A stretch of 42,384 nt of DNA from Microcaldota archaeon (GTDB taxonomy: Archaea; Micrarchaeota; Micrarchaeia; Anstonellales; Anstonellaceae): the NCBI GenBank assembly GCA_021814005.1, contig JAKAJC010000010.1, forward strand, positions 1 to 42,384, written 5' to 3'. This document shows positions 7,366-15,225 of the stretch, one piece after another. Numbering within the stretch: the first letter of the stretch is position 1; each line of letters begins with the position of its first letter. The notes below the pieces were generated by a model, which made no database searches, was not told the DNA's origin, and was given only the letters and a program-made list of their open reading frames with translations. The position numbers were made by a program, and so were the translations under genes.

Positions 7366-9567
7366 ATGGCGTTTGTCGGCAGGTCGGGACTGGTTCTGAT
7401 TCTTGCAATTGTAATCCTCTCGGGATTTGTTTCTGCAGCCCTAACCGGCGCCAGAACAATCTCCGCCACAACAACAATCGTCTCAAACAACTCTTCAACC
7501 TCAAACAACACCTCCGCCACACGGGGTTCGGCCACAACCGGCACGCTCGGCACGCTGCTCAACAAAACATTCGGCTCAACCGGCAGCGGCAACACCTCAA
7601 GTGTGCTTCCGTCGCTTCTTATCGCTCCCTCCACCGGCTCGCTCAGCAGCGCAATGTACGAGGCCCTCAAAACCGGGCCGTACGCATATTCGGCCGAAGG
7701 TACTTTCATCCGCGTGATTGACACCTCCACGCGCAACGTTGTTTCAACAATCAAAATAGACCCGCCTCCAAAAGCGCAATCGGGAAGCCTTTATATCGGC
7801 GGCGTGGCGGTGTCAAAGGACGGCCAATATGTTTATGCGGCGTTCAAGTGGACCGAATATCAGGACACCGGATATTATGCCGGCGAGAATTTCTACTACT
7901 CGCGCGTGCTGCGCATCAACGCGTCCAGCCAGCAGACAATCGACTATTTCACTGTCGAGGAAATAAGGCCGACACACCTCGAGACCTCGCCCGACGGCAA
8001 GGTATATCTCGGCTACCAGAAAGCGCGCTATCCTGAAGATGCCGGCGTGTATATCATGGATTTCGCAGCCCAAAAATCCTGGAGCATAAAACTTGACAGC
8101 CCCATGATAATCAAGGACTTCGAATTCTCGCCTGACGGCAAGCAGATGTATTACGGCGCATGGTACGACTATGCGAAATTCTACAGCCTCGACTGGAACA
8201 CGAACAAGGGATATGCCTACTACACTTACGGCAACTATTCAGACAGCTACCAGTACACCCGAAGCATGGCTATGGGCAAGGGCGGCAAGATGCTGTATGC
8301 GGTCGTGAACCGCAACACCGGAATAATGGCAATGAACACAGAGGACAACGGCAAGCACAAGCTGCCCACCACCTACATCCCCGTCACGGTCGCCACATCC
8401 CCCGACGGCGAAACGCTTTACGCAATCGGCTATTTCAAAAATTCGGATGACAATCCGGTTTATGTTATCCACAAATATTCGGGCCTCAAGACAATCGGGC
8501 CCTCATACAACCCCGACTTTGACTATACCGTGATGTCCACGGCGGCTTTCTATGATGTCGATTCGATGAGTTACATCACCGCTCCAGACGGCAATTATCC
8601 GTCCATGCTCTCAATCACGCCTGATGGAAGGTTCGGCTATGTCACCACTTCGGAAGGCGACGGGGCAAGCTACGGCACCGGCAGCGGAATCATCATCTAT
8701 GATTTGGCCTATATGAATCAGGTAAAGACCATCTCAGGAAAGAAAATCATTCAGGGAGTTTCGATAAGCCCTGAAAAAATCGTTTATTCGCCCCCCGCAG
8801 ACCTCGCCTGGGCAAAACAGGTTGCCCCGTCATTCTCGGTTTCAGGGGCCAGCCTGCCTTCCAACCTGCTTTATCCGTCCAAGTTCTATCCGCCGAAAGG
8901 AGAATTTGCCAAAGACTACAAGCAGGACTTTTTCGTTGTTTATGCAAGCTTCAGCGATTATCTTGACAACAACACGGTCAGCAACGCCACCTTCTATCTT
9001 ACCACCAAATCCGGCCAGCCGGTTTCCGGCCATGCGCTGGCAGCCAGCAAACTCGCAATCTTTTCCGCTTCGGCGCAGCTTGCACCAGATACCGACTATG
9101 TGGCCCACCTCTCCAAGGCAATAAAGTCAAAGGGCGGCAATCCGCTCTACGCAGACGTTGCGTGGGAATTCACCACCCGCAACTCCAGCACTTCGCAGTT
9201 TATCCTGTCCAACACCACTCTGGCATCTTCAGCCGGAAGCGCGCTGTCGCTGGGCAATCTGGCGGTTTTGGGAACGCCTCCCTCAAACAACACTGGCCGC
9301 ACTATCGGCAACAAAAGCAGGGAATGGATGACCGAGCCGGGCCTGCCTATTATCGGCAGAAGCTTGGGCCAGACGGGCAACACCTCATCCGGCGGCAGCG
9401 GCGGCACCGAAACCACGGGCACCGGCTCGCAATCTGTGCAGGATGCGGTGCGTGATGCAGAACAGGCAACACAGCTCAATCCGCAGCCGGAACCGCCTGC
9501 GCCGCAAAAAAACATGTTTGGCGGCTTCATGGAACTGTTCAAAACATTTTCAAGCCTGAAAAGGTGA
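7366..9567 (+). CDS. Large exported beta-propeller surface protein
   Basis: The 733-residue protein has a signal peptide (about residues 4-25) and then a Ser/Thr/Asn-rich stretch with several N-glycosylation sequons. A YVTN/WD-like beta-propeller follows at about residues 95-480, with repeated blade-end phrases such as SPDGKQMYYGAWYD, TSPDGETLYAIGYF and ITPDGRFGYVTTS. Residues about 500-605 resemble an SbsA-type Ig-like domain (NTVSNATFYLTTKSGQPVSG). The end is a Ser/Gly/Thr linker with a short hydrophobic tail. The ATG at 7366 has a GGGGTG site six bases upstream; a TATA-like ctatttta lies near 7323. Likely an S-layer-associated or adhesive protein. The gene is flanked by the 7232/9565 direct repeats. 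Confidence 0.8.
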   Translation: MAFVGRSGLVLILAIVILSGFVSAALTGARTISATTTIVSNNSSTSNNTSATRGSATTGTLGTLLNKTFGSTGSGNTSSVLPSLLIAPSTGSLSSAMYEALKTGPYAYSAEGTFIRVIDTSTRNVVSTIKIDPPPKAQSGSLYIGGVAVSKDGQYVYAAFKWTEYQDTGYYAGENFYYSRVLRINASSQQTIDYFTVEEIRPTHLETSPDGKVYLGYQKARYPEDAGVYIMDFAAQKSWSIKLDSPMIIKDFEFSPDGKQMYYGAWYDYAKFYSLDWNTNKGYAYYTYGNYSDSYQYTRSMAMGKGGKMLYAVVNRNTGIMAMNTEDNGKHKLPTTYIPVTVATSPDGETLYAIGYFKNSDDNPVYVIHKYSGLKTIGPSYNPDFDYTVMSTAAFYDVDSMSYITAPDGNYPSMLSITPDGRFGYVTTSEGDGASYGTGSGIIIYDLAYMNQVKTISGKKIIQGVSISPEKIVYSPPADLAWAKQVAPSFSVSGASLPSNLLYPSKFYPPKGEFAKDYKQDFFVVYASFSDYLDNNTVSNATFYLTTKSGQPVSGHALAASKLAIFSASAQLAPDTDYVAHLSKAIKSKGGNPLYADVAWEFTTRNSSTSQFILSNTTLASSAGSALSLGNLAVLGTPPSNNTGRTIGNKSREWMTEPGLPIIGRSLGQTGNTSSGGSGGTETTGTGSQSVQDAVRDAEQATQLNPQPEPPAPQKNMFGGFMELFKTFSSLKR

Positions 9568-9609
9568 TGGCCAAGCTTTAGTTTTTTTTCATTTTCCAGT
9601 TTCTTTTTC
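9565..9609. repeat. Direct repeat, copy 2, with T-rich terminator between convergent genes
   Basis: Bases 9565-9587 repeat 7232-7254 exactly, and a CCAGTTTCTTT block follows. The TGA at its start is the stop of the propeller gene. The T-rich tract should end transcription from the left before the convergent DNA ligase gene. Confidence 0.85.
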
Positions 9610-11640
9610 TTATCTTCCTCTAGTCTTCTGCATCGAATACAGCTTTTCCACTTCGGCAGCAGTGGTGCATTCGGCTGGCCCCTTGTCCTCCCTCATCTGC
9701 ACAAGGCGCGGGAAGCGCAGTGCATAACCCTTGCCGTTCGCAAGGCCTGCGGTGTGCTGCGGAGAAAGCGAAATCTCGTCAGCCGACACTGTGCAAACAT
9801 ATTTCGGCTCCACCCAGAAGTCGGGCTCAATTCCTGATTCAAGCTCGGCCGGTTTTGTTTTTCTTTTCACCGCAGAAAGCATTTTCTCCAGCTCCACCAT
9901 CTCGTCTTCGGTAAAACCAGAGCCAACGCGGGCAACTGTCTGCAAATGCCCGCTCTCCTCGTTTCGAACCGCAACCAGAAGCCCGCCGAACCCGAAGCCC
10001 GTGCGCGCTCCCTCTCCCCTATAATAGCCGACAATAACAACATCAAGCGTGTCTGCCAGCGCGCCATAGCTTTTCTTCAATTTTATCCACGCCCAGTCGC
10101 GCGCGCCCGGAGTGTAGGGGGCGTTCAAATCCTTGGCAATTATTCCCTCAAGCCCAGCTTTCAGGCAGTGGTCAAAGAAATTCTCAAGCTCTGATGCGGT
10201 TTTCACCTGCTTTAGCGAGGACGGCTCAATCGCGCCCGCACCCGCCACAAGTTTTTCCAGCGCGTCGCGCCGCGAAGAATAAGGCTGCGTTGTCCAGTCC
10301 ACTCCGTCAGCATACATCAAATCAAATGCAAACAAATGCAATGGCAGCTCCTCGGCCATTTTCGCCACGCCGTGCTTTCTTTTGCGCTGAATAGTGGTTT
10401 GAAATGAGTAATACCTTTTCTCGCTGCGCGAATAGGCCAGCGCCTCACCCTCCAAAATGATATGCTGGGGCGGCAGTTTTCTTGCCGCCTCCACTATTTC
10501 GGGAAACGCGGCAGTCACTCTTTCCAATTTTCGCGAATAAAGCTCAACGCGCTCGCCTTCTTTGTGCACCTGCAGGCGGAAGCCGTCGTATTTTCCTTCC
10601 ACCGCGCACGGCCCAAGCTTTTCCAAAATGGCCGCCGCATCTGGCAAACGCTCTGCCAGCGCGGGCCTAATAGGAGAAAATAATTTGATTTTGAATCTCT
10701 CTATGCGTGCATAATCAAACAGCGCATATTCTGCCACCATGCCTAAATCTGAGCAGAAGTTGAACGCACGCTCAAGCGGCGCGCGCACCGCCTTTTTGAA
10801 TCCCATCACCTGCGCGCGGTAGTGATCGGGCTTGTCTTTGAGAGGCCTGATTTTCTGCAGTTTTATGCCGGCAAGAGGTGCAAACCCATCCACCTCAAGC
10901 CATATTGCCGAGCCGTCTGCCAGCGCCCCTATGCGGGCCGCGTCGTCACATGTGAAAACAAAATCAAGGGAAGCATCCGAATCTTCCATGTCAAGCGCTT
11001 TCTCCTTTTCTCTTGTCTCATAATCCCACAACGGCTTGATGCGGATGCCCTTGGCATCAGGCCTGCTTTTTATGCCGCTAATCTTATCGCGCACATTCGG
11101 CACGCGCAAAAGCGCCAGGCCGTCCAGAATGGTCGGCTCTGCCACTCCAAGCCGCAGCTTGCCGACGCAAAAACGCACAATATATTTTGCCTCAAGCGGA
11201 CTTGCAGAATTAAGCAGCTCTGCCAGCGTTTTTATTTTTCCATCCTGGCTGCCAGCACCCGAAAGTTTTGCGAGGCGCACAAGAGAATTATACACTCCGC
11301 CCAATTCCAGCTCTTCAGTGCCAAGGCTGGTCTGCTTTTTTTTGCTCAATGCCCATTCGGCCACGGCGCCCCAGTCTCCCGACTTTTTGAAATAATTCTC
11401 AAGCTCCTTCTCACTTCTTCCCGACACCAGGGCAATGGCCTGCTCAGCCAATTTTTCCCCCAGCCCCAATTCAAGCCCCATAAAAGGCGGGGCCAGCACT
11501 CCCTGACACAAACAGACCAGCGGCTGGGCTTCCGCCCTCTTGGCTTTTGCCAAAAGCTGGGCCAGGTGTCCGGCCATCTCGAGGCGGCCGGGCGCGGCCT
11601 CGACATCGGCCCACACAGCCGCCACATCCGCAAAACGCAT
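9610..11640 (-). CDS. lig: ATP-dependent DNA ligase with an inserted segment
   Basis: Replicative/repair DNA ligase of the archaeal ATP-dependent type. The start is placed at 11640 (MRFADVAAVW, matching the usual archaeal N-terminus), giving 676 residues. An N-terminal DNA-binding domain contains the conserved VGKLRLGVAEPTILDGLA. The nucleotidyltransferase domain has the AMP-accepting Lys350 in EGKYDGFRL, then EGEALAYS, EGIIAKDL and WIKLKK, and an OB-fold follows. Archaeal ligases are usually 550-600 residues with the lysine near 250. Here about 100 extra residues (roughly 186-285) sit between the DNA-binding motif and RAFNFCSDLG. It is divergent from asnS and probably leaderless. Confidence 0.92.
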   Translation of the reverse strand: MRFADVAAVWADVEAAPGRLEMAGHLAQLLAKAKRAEAQPLVCLCQGVLAPPFMGLELGLGEKLAEQAIALVSGRSEKELENYFKKSGDWGAVAEWALSKKKQTSLGTEELELGGVYNSLVRLAKLSGAGSQDGKIKTLAELLNSASPLEAKYIVRFCVGKLRLGVAEPTILDGLALLRVPNVRDKISGIKSRPDAKGIRIKPLWDYETREKEKALDMEDSDASLDFVFTCDDAARIGALADGSAIWLEVDGFAPLAGIKLQKIRPLKDKPDHYRAQVMGFKKAVRAPLERAFNFCSDLGMVAEYALFDYARIERFKIKLFSPIRPALAERLPDAAAILEKLGPCAVEGKYDGFRLQVHKEGERVELYSRKLERVTAAFPEIVEAARKLPPQHIILEGEALAYSRSEKRYYSFQTTIQRKRKHGVAKMAEELPLHLFAFDLMYADGVDWTTQPYSSRRDALEKLVAGAGAIEPSSLKQVKTASELENFFDHCLKAGLEGIIAKDLNAPYTPGARDWAWIKLKKSYGALADTLDVVIVGYYRGEGARTGFGFGGLLVAVRNEESGHLQTVARVGSGFTEDEMVELEKMLSAVKRKTKPAELESGIEPDFWVEPKYVCTVSADEISLSPQHTAGLANGKGYALRFPRLVQMREDKGPAECTTAAEVEKLYSMQKTRGR

Positions 11641-11660
11641 AGAAGCCCCTTGGACGGGAG

Positions 11661-11672
11661 CGATAAAAAGAG
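11661..11672. promoter_or_regulatory. Single TATA element between divergent lig and asnS
   Basis: The AT element gcgataaaaaga (cttttttatcgc-like on the other strand) is the only TATA candidate in the 61-base gap. Its centre is about 27 bases from the ligase start and about 35 from the asnS start. Confidence 0.5.
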
Positions 11673-11701
11673 TTTGCTTCCAAATGGTGACATTCGATTG
11701 A

Positions 11702-13027
11702 ATGCAGTTGATGCTCATGGACCCCCTTACCGGACATTTCACCCCCATTTCTGAAATCCTCTCGGGCAAATACGCCGGCCAACCTGTCTCAATCCGCGGC
11801 TGGGTGCACCGCGCGCGCAGCTCGGGCGGGCTTGCCTTCGTCGTGATGCGCGACTCGACCGGCATAATTCAGTGCGCAGTGAAAAAGGGCGTTGCGTCTG
11901 ATGCCGCCTTCGAGGCGGCCAAAGGCGTTTTCATCGAATCCTCCTGCACCGTTTCCGGCACACCGAAAAAAGACGAGCGCGCTCCGGGGGGCTGGGAAAT
12001 CGGTTCTTCAGACTTCGAGGTCATACATCAGGGCAAGCCCTTCCCTATCGCAAAAGACCAGTCAATCGAATTTCTCATGGACACGCGCCATCTCTGGCTC
12101 CGCTCGCAGAAGCTCACCAAAGTGATGAAACTGCGCGACTATGCCACCCGTTCATTGCGCAATTTCTTCAACGAGCGCGGGTTTTTCGAATGTGTTCCAC
12201 CCATCATCACCAAATCCGCATGCGAGGGCGGCTCCACCCTTTTCCAGCTCGATTACTTCGGCTCTCCGGCCTATCTTTCCCAGTCGGGACAGATGTATGC
12301 CGAGGTCTACATGACTGCGCTTGAGAAGGTCTACATTCTCGCGCCGTCATTCCGTGCCGAGCCCTCGCGCACCGTGCGCCACCTGGCCGAATACTGGCAT
12401 TTGGAGCCTGAGATGGCTTTCTACAACCAGAAAATGAACATGCAATTGCAGGAAGAGATGATTGTTCACGTGTGCCACGATTTGGGCAAAAACCATGCAG
12501 ACCTGCTCACCGACATCGGCCGCGACCCCGAAAAACTTTTGGCAGTCAAGGGGCCTTTCCCCCGCATTTCCTATGAAAAGGCAATCGAGAAATGCAAAGA
12601 GCTTGGCTGCAAAATCGAATATGGCCAGGATTTGGGCGCAGACGAGGAGGCGGTTCTCACAAAAGATGCTGCCCAGCCCATCTTCATCCACAACCATCTC
12701 AAGGCTTTCAAGGCATTTTACATGCGCGAGGACCCCAACGCCCCCGGCACCGTTCTTTCAGCCGATTTACTCGCGCCCGAGGGGCATGGCGAAATCATCG
12801 GAGGCAGCGAAAGAATCTGGGACAAAGACGAGCTGCTCGCCCGCATGAACGAGCAAAACCTCCCCTTGGCAGACTACCAGTGGTATCTTGACCTTCGCGA
12901 ATACGGCTCGGTGCCGCACTCGGGCTTCGGCCTCGGAATAGAGCGCCTCAGCAAATGGATGTTCGGCCTTGACCACATCAGGGACGCAATTCCGTTCCCG
13001 CGCACAATCAACCGAGTATATCCATAA
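11702..13027 (+). CDS. asnS: Asparaginyl-tRNA synthetase
   Basis: Class II synthetase that charges tRNA-Asn. The 441 residues hold an N-terminal OB-fold anticodon-binding domain (SIRGWVHRARSSGGLAFVVMRD) and a class IIb catalytic domain. Motif 2 is FRAEPSRTVRHLAEYWHLEPEMAF and motif 3 is HSGFGLGIERLSKW, followed by IRDAIPFPRTINRVYP. The LEPEMAF and PFPRT patterns favour AsnRS over archaeal AspRS, which normally has a GGFGLGLER and FPRD ending. Starts at 11702, 11711 or 11717 are possible; the first fits a leaderless or very short leader mRNA from the shared TATA. Direct charging would reduce the need for tRNA-dependent amidation of Asp-tRNA-Asn. Confidence 0.9.
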   Translation: MQLMLMDPLTGHFTPISEILSGKYAGQPVSIRGWVHRARSSGGLAFVVMRDSTGIIQCAVKKGVASDAAFEAAKGVFIESSCTVSGTPKKDERAPGGWEIGSSDFEVIHQGKPFPIAKDQSIEFLMDTRHLWLRSQKLTKVMKLRDYATRSLRNFFNERGFFECVPPIITKSACEGGSTLFQLDYFGSPAYLSQSGQMYAEVYMTALEKVYILAPSFRAEPSRTVRHLAEYWHLEPEMAFYNQKMNMQLQEEMIVHVCHDLGKNHADLLTDIGRDPEKLLAVKGPFPRISYEKAIEKCKELGCKIEYGQDLGADEEAVLTKDAAQPIFIHNHLKAFKAFYMREDPNAPGTVLSADLLAPEGHGEIIGGSERIWDKDELLARMNEQNLPLADYQWYLDLREYGSVPHSGFGLGIERLSKWMFGLDHIRDAIPFPRTINRVYP

Positions 13028-13030
13028 GGC

Positions 13031-13047
13031 ACTCTAGTTTTTTCTTA
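13031..13047. terminator. T-rich terminator between convergent asnS and peroxiredoxin genes
   Basis: A ctctagttttttcttatt tract follows asnS in a 21-base convergent gap. No hairpin is seen; archaeal terminators often need only the T-run. Confidence 0.5.
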
Positions 13048-13048
13048 T

Positions 13049-13504
13049 TCAAATTTTTCCCAGCACATCTGCCGCGTGGCCCAGCGGATTTACCCCATAC
13101 ATTGCCCGCTTTATTTTGCCGTCAGGCCCGATTACGAAAGTGGAGCGGTTGATGCCCTCAAACTCCTTGCCCATGAATTTCTTTTTGCCCCAAACCCCGT
13201 ATTTGTCTGCCAAAGCATGGCCCATGTCAATCAAAAGCGGGAAGTTCAGCGAATATTTTGATGCGAATTTTGTGTGCGAGCCGGCGTCATCAGGCGACAC
13301 TCCGAGCACAACAACCCCTTTTTTCGCTGCCTCTTCTTTCCTGTCGCGGAATTCACATGCCTCAGTGGTGCAGCCGGGCGTGTCGTCTTTTGGATAGAAA
13401 TAAAGCACAACTGTTTTGCCCGCATAGTCTGCCAGCTTGTAGCTTTTGCCGTGCGCGTCTGCCAGCGAAAATGCCGGCGCCTTCATCCCCTCTTTGAGTT
13501 CCAT
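13049..13504 (-). CDS. bcp: Peroxiredoxin, Bcp/PrxQ type
   Basis: Thiol peroxidase that reduces hydrogen peroxide and organic peroxides in the cytosol. The 151 residues start at the ATG at 13504, behind a GGGGGGA site; an upstream in-frame start is less likely. The peroxidatic Cys45 and the resolving Cys50 lie in YPKDDTPGCTTEACEFRD, the five-residue spacing typical of atypical two-Cys Bcp enzymes. VVLYFYPKDD and GINRSTFVIGPDGKI are further family signatures. It is divergent from the RibL-like gene, with a TATA region in the 97-base gap. The glutaredoxin at 6571 is a possible reductant (inference). Confidence 0.93.
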   Translation of the reverse strand: MELKEGMKAPAFSLADAHGKSYKLADYAGKTVVLYFYPKDDTPGCTTEACEFRDRKEEAAKKGVVVLGVSPDDAGSHTKFASKYSLNFPLLIDMGHALADKYGVWGKKKFMGKEFEGINRSTFVIGPDGKIKRAMYGVNPLGHAADVLGKI

Positions 13505-13546
13505 TGCAATCCCCCCTTCCCGATAATACAATATCATGACATTTTG

Positions 13547-13556
13547 GACTATAAAA
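13547..13556. promoter_or_regulatory. TATA element between divergent bcp and RibL-like genes
   Basis: The element actataaaat is nearly midway between the two starts (13504 and 13602). A second AT-rich block near 13527-13535 could instead serve bcp. Confidence 0.5.
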
Positions 13557-13601
13557 TTGGCTACTTACCGCGGGCATACAAACAAAAATCTGTTATGCAT
13601 C

Positions 13602-14111
13602 ATGCCGTTTATGGAAGAAGCAAAATCAGCCATGTCGCGCTATCTGGCCGCCATGCGCAGCGGCGCGGCCTCCAAATCCATTCTCTTTCCCGAGCACCGC
13701 CGCCTCTTCTCTGTTGTGCTCACGGGCGGGGTTTTCGACGTCATACATCCGGGCCATCTGCACACTTTAACAGAGGCAAAAAAGGCGGGCGCATTTGCCC
13801 ACAAGCCGGTGGTGCTTGTAGTGGTGGTGGCGTCAGATGAAAATGTGAAAAAGCGCAAAGGCCACGAGCCGCTTCACACTGCAGCCGAGCGGGCCGAGCT
13901 TGTCGGCTCCCTAAAACCTGTTGATTTGGCCATTGTCGGCGTGTCGCGCTGGCAGGACACCCTCGCGCGCGTGGGGCCGGACGTTGTTGTTTTCGGCTAT
14001 GACCAGACGCCGATGGAGCTGCCCGAAGGCATCAGAGTCGTGCATCTCACCTCGCACGGCGCCAATCCAAATTCAAAAACGGGCAAAGTGCGCGAAAGAC
14101 TGGGATTGTAG
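13602..14111 (+). CDS. ribL: Cytidylyltransferase-like enzyme, probable archaeal FAD synthase (RibL)
   Basis: Nucleotidyltransferase of the HxGH superfamily. The signature TGGVFDVIHPGHLHTL (His49 and His52) binds nucleotide. The run VVVVASDENVKKRKGHEPLH and LVGSLKPVDLAIVG match archaeal RibL, which adenylates FMN to FAD; glycerol-3-phosphate cytidylyltransferase is the main alternative. It has 169 residues from the ATG at 13602; a second ATG at 13611 is equally possible. About 38 residues precede the catalytic core, longer than the roughly 150-residue RibL norm. The last codons and stop lie in a 28-base tandem duplication. Confidence 0.75.
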   Translation: MPFMEEAKSAMSRYLAAMRSGAASKSILFPEHRRLFSVVLTGGVFDVIHPGHLHTLTEAKKAGAFAHKPVVLVVVVASDENVKKRKGHEPLHTAAERAELVGSLKPVDLAIVGVSRWQDTLARVGPDVVVFGYDQTPMELPEGIRVVHLTSHGANPNSKTGKVRERLGL

Positions 14112-14142
14112 AAGCATGCGCGAAAGACCGGGATTGTAGAAA
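14089..14142. repeat. Tandem duplication across the RibL-like stop codon
   Basis: The 25 bases from 14089 (TGCGCGAAAGAC through the stop and GAA) recur from 14117 with a single mismatch, an offset of 28 bases. The first copy encodes the C-terminus and stop; the second is non-coding. Confidence 0.85.
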
Positions 14143-14165
14143 ATTGTGCAATCTCGCGGGTTACA

Positions 14166-14175
14166 GATTATAAAT
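14166..14175 (+). promoter_or_regulatory. TATA box for the 14209 gene
   Basis: The element gattataaat is about 38 bases before the ATG. Transcription should start near 14196, just at the GGAGGT ribosome site (14196-14201). Confidence 0.55.
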
Positions 14176-14208
14176 TTGCGTGGCCTGTTCTTATCGGAGG
14201 TTGTATAC

Positions 14209-14529
14209 ATGAGCACCATCTCATTCGACATCAAGCAGACTCCCATGAGCGCAAAGAAGATTGCCGCCATGCGCAGGGAAATCAACGACTTTATCTCCAA
14301 TTACCGCGCCTCCTTCTCATTGATTGAAAGCGGTTTGCGGCACGGAGTTGTCACTCCCATCACCGACCGGAACAAAACGCCGATAGTGCCAGCCGAGAAA
14401 ATCATAGCTTATTGCAATTTCATCCGCGAATACGGCCTCAAGGCGCCGACCACGCCCGCAGCCTCTATCGACCATTACCCGACGGTCAGGTCATTTGTAA
14501 TCATGTCAGAGCCGCTCAGCAAGAACTGA
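14209..14529 (+). CDS. Small uncharacterised protein
   Basis: I do not recognise this 106-residue protein. It appears soluble, with no signal or membrane segment. A predicted helical middle (SAKKIAAMRREINDFISNYRASFSLIE) is followed by KTPIVPAEKIIAYCNFIREYG and a Pro/Thr-rich region. The ATG at 14209 is supported by a strong GGAGGT site and a TATA box. It precedes the winged-helix-like gene by 51 bases, but that gene has its own TATA box. Confidence 0.7.
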   Translation: MSTISFDIKQTPMSAKKIAAMRREINDFISNYRASFSLIESGLRHGVVTPITDRNKTPIVPAEKIIAYCNFIREYGLKAPTTPAASIDHYPTVRSFVIMSEPLSKN

Positions 14530-14552
14530 ACGGGCGCGCAAACCGCCTGTCT

Positions 14553-14564
14553 TTTATTTATCAT
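14553..14564 (+). promoter_or_regulatory. TATA box for the 14581 gene (leaderless)
   Basis: The element tttatttatcat is centred about 23-25 bases before the ATG at 14581. No ribosome site lies between, so the message is probably leaderless. Confidence 0.55.
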
Positions 14565-14580
14565 ATCAATAGACCAGACC

Positions 14581-15189
14581 ATGGGCGCCGACACTGACGT
14601 GGAAAGCGGGCAAATAGACGAAGAACAGGCAGACAACACAACTCCAACCCAGCCCCGCCCCTCCTCTTTGGCAAAAGCCGAGCGCACAATCGCAACCAGA
14701 GGCATTCCATCCGAAGAATCAATGTATCTTCCCCCACACGACTCGCCCGTCATCCGCTCATTTCAGGACGGGGGCGAAAATCCCACGCGCAACATGTGGG
14801 ACGTGGAAGAAGTTGTCACATTCGTTTTTCCAAGAAAATATCAGGCAACCTATCATTCAATTGCAGTCAAATTTTTGCGCCTGCTTGTGGCAAGAACAAA
14901 ACTGGAAGGCTCCGAGCTTTCCGACTTCATCTCGAAAAACGGCATCTCCAAGGCCACCTTCTACAACCGCGTGCTGCCCCGTTTGCGAAGAGTCGGCATG
15001 ATAAAAATCGAGCGCCACACCATTGTGGCAAAAGAGAGTTTGCGAAAATACAGGCCCATGACAATCCACTTGGGCAAAACATTCGGAAACTATTTGATGA
15101 AAATCGGCGACAGCTGGCTGGCCATTGTGGATGAGGCCAGAAGCAAATTCGACCAGCAAAAGAGACTGGGCCATTTTGAAGAAAAATAA
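14581..15189 (+). CDS. Possible winged-helix DNA-binding protein
   Basis: The 202-residue protein has a polar, probably disordered N-terminus (about residues 1-70). A helical region follows that looks like a winged helix: SIAVKFLRLLVARTKLEGSE, then LSDFISKNGISKATFYNRVL as a helix-turn-helix, RRVGMIKIERHTIVA as the wing. A C-terminal helical tail ends LGHFEEK. The DNA-binding role is inferred from pattern; no named family is recognised. It is convergent with the KaiC-like gene, with only a 20-base gap, and may or may not regulate it. Confidence 0.65.
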   Translation: MGADTDVESGQIDEEQADNTTPTQPRPSSLAKAERTIATRGIPSEESMYLPPHDSPVIRSFQDGGENPTRNMWDVEEVVTFVFPRKYQATYHSIAVKFLRLLVARTKLEGSELSDFISKNGISKATFYNRVLPRLRRVGMIKIERHTIVAKESLRKYRPMTIHLGKTFGNYLMKIGDSWLAIVDEARSKFDQQKRLGHFEEK

Positions 15190-15190
15190 A

Positions 15191-15225
15191 TTCAGAACCC
15201 TTTTCTTTTTCAGAACCCTTCTCTT
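15191..15225. repeat. Tandem repeat across the KaiC-like gene's stop codon
   Basis: Two 17-base copies of TTCAGAACCCTTYTCTT start at 15191 and 15209. The second covers the C-terminal codons and stop of the minus-strand KaiC-like gene; the first is in the convergent gap. Confidence 0.75.

Noticed and set aside
10822-11754. A 310-codon frame antisense to the DNA ligase
   Set aside because: It lies wholly opposite a well-recognised gene, has no family features and arises from GC-rich codon bias.
13274-13840. A 188-codon frame spanning the bcp/RibL-like divergent region
   Set aside because: It runs antisense to bcp and out of frame with the RibL-like gene, which both have clear motifs.
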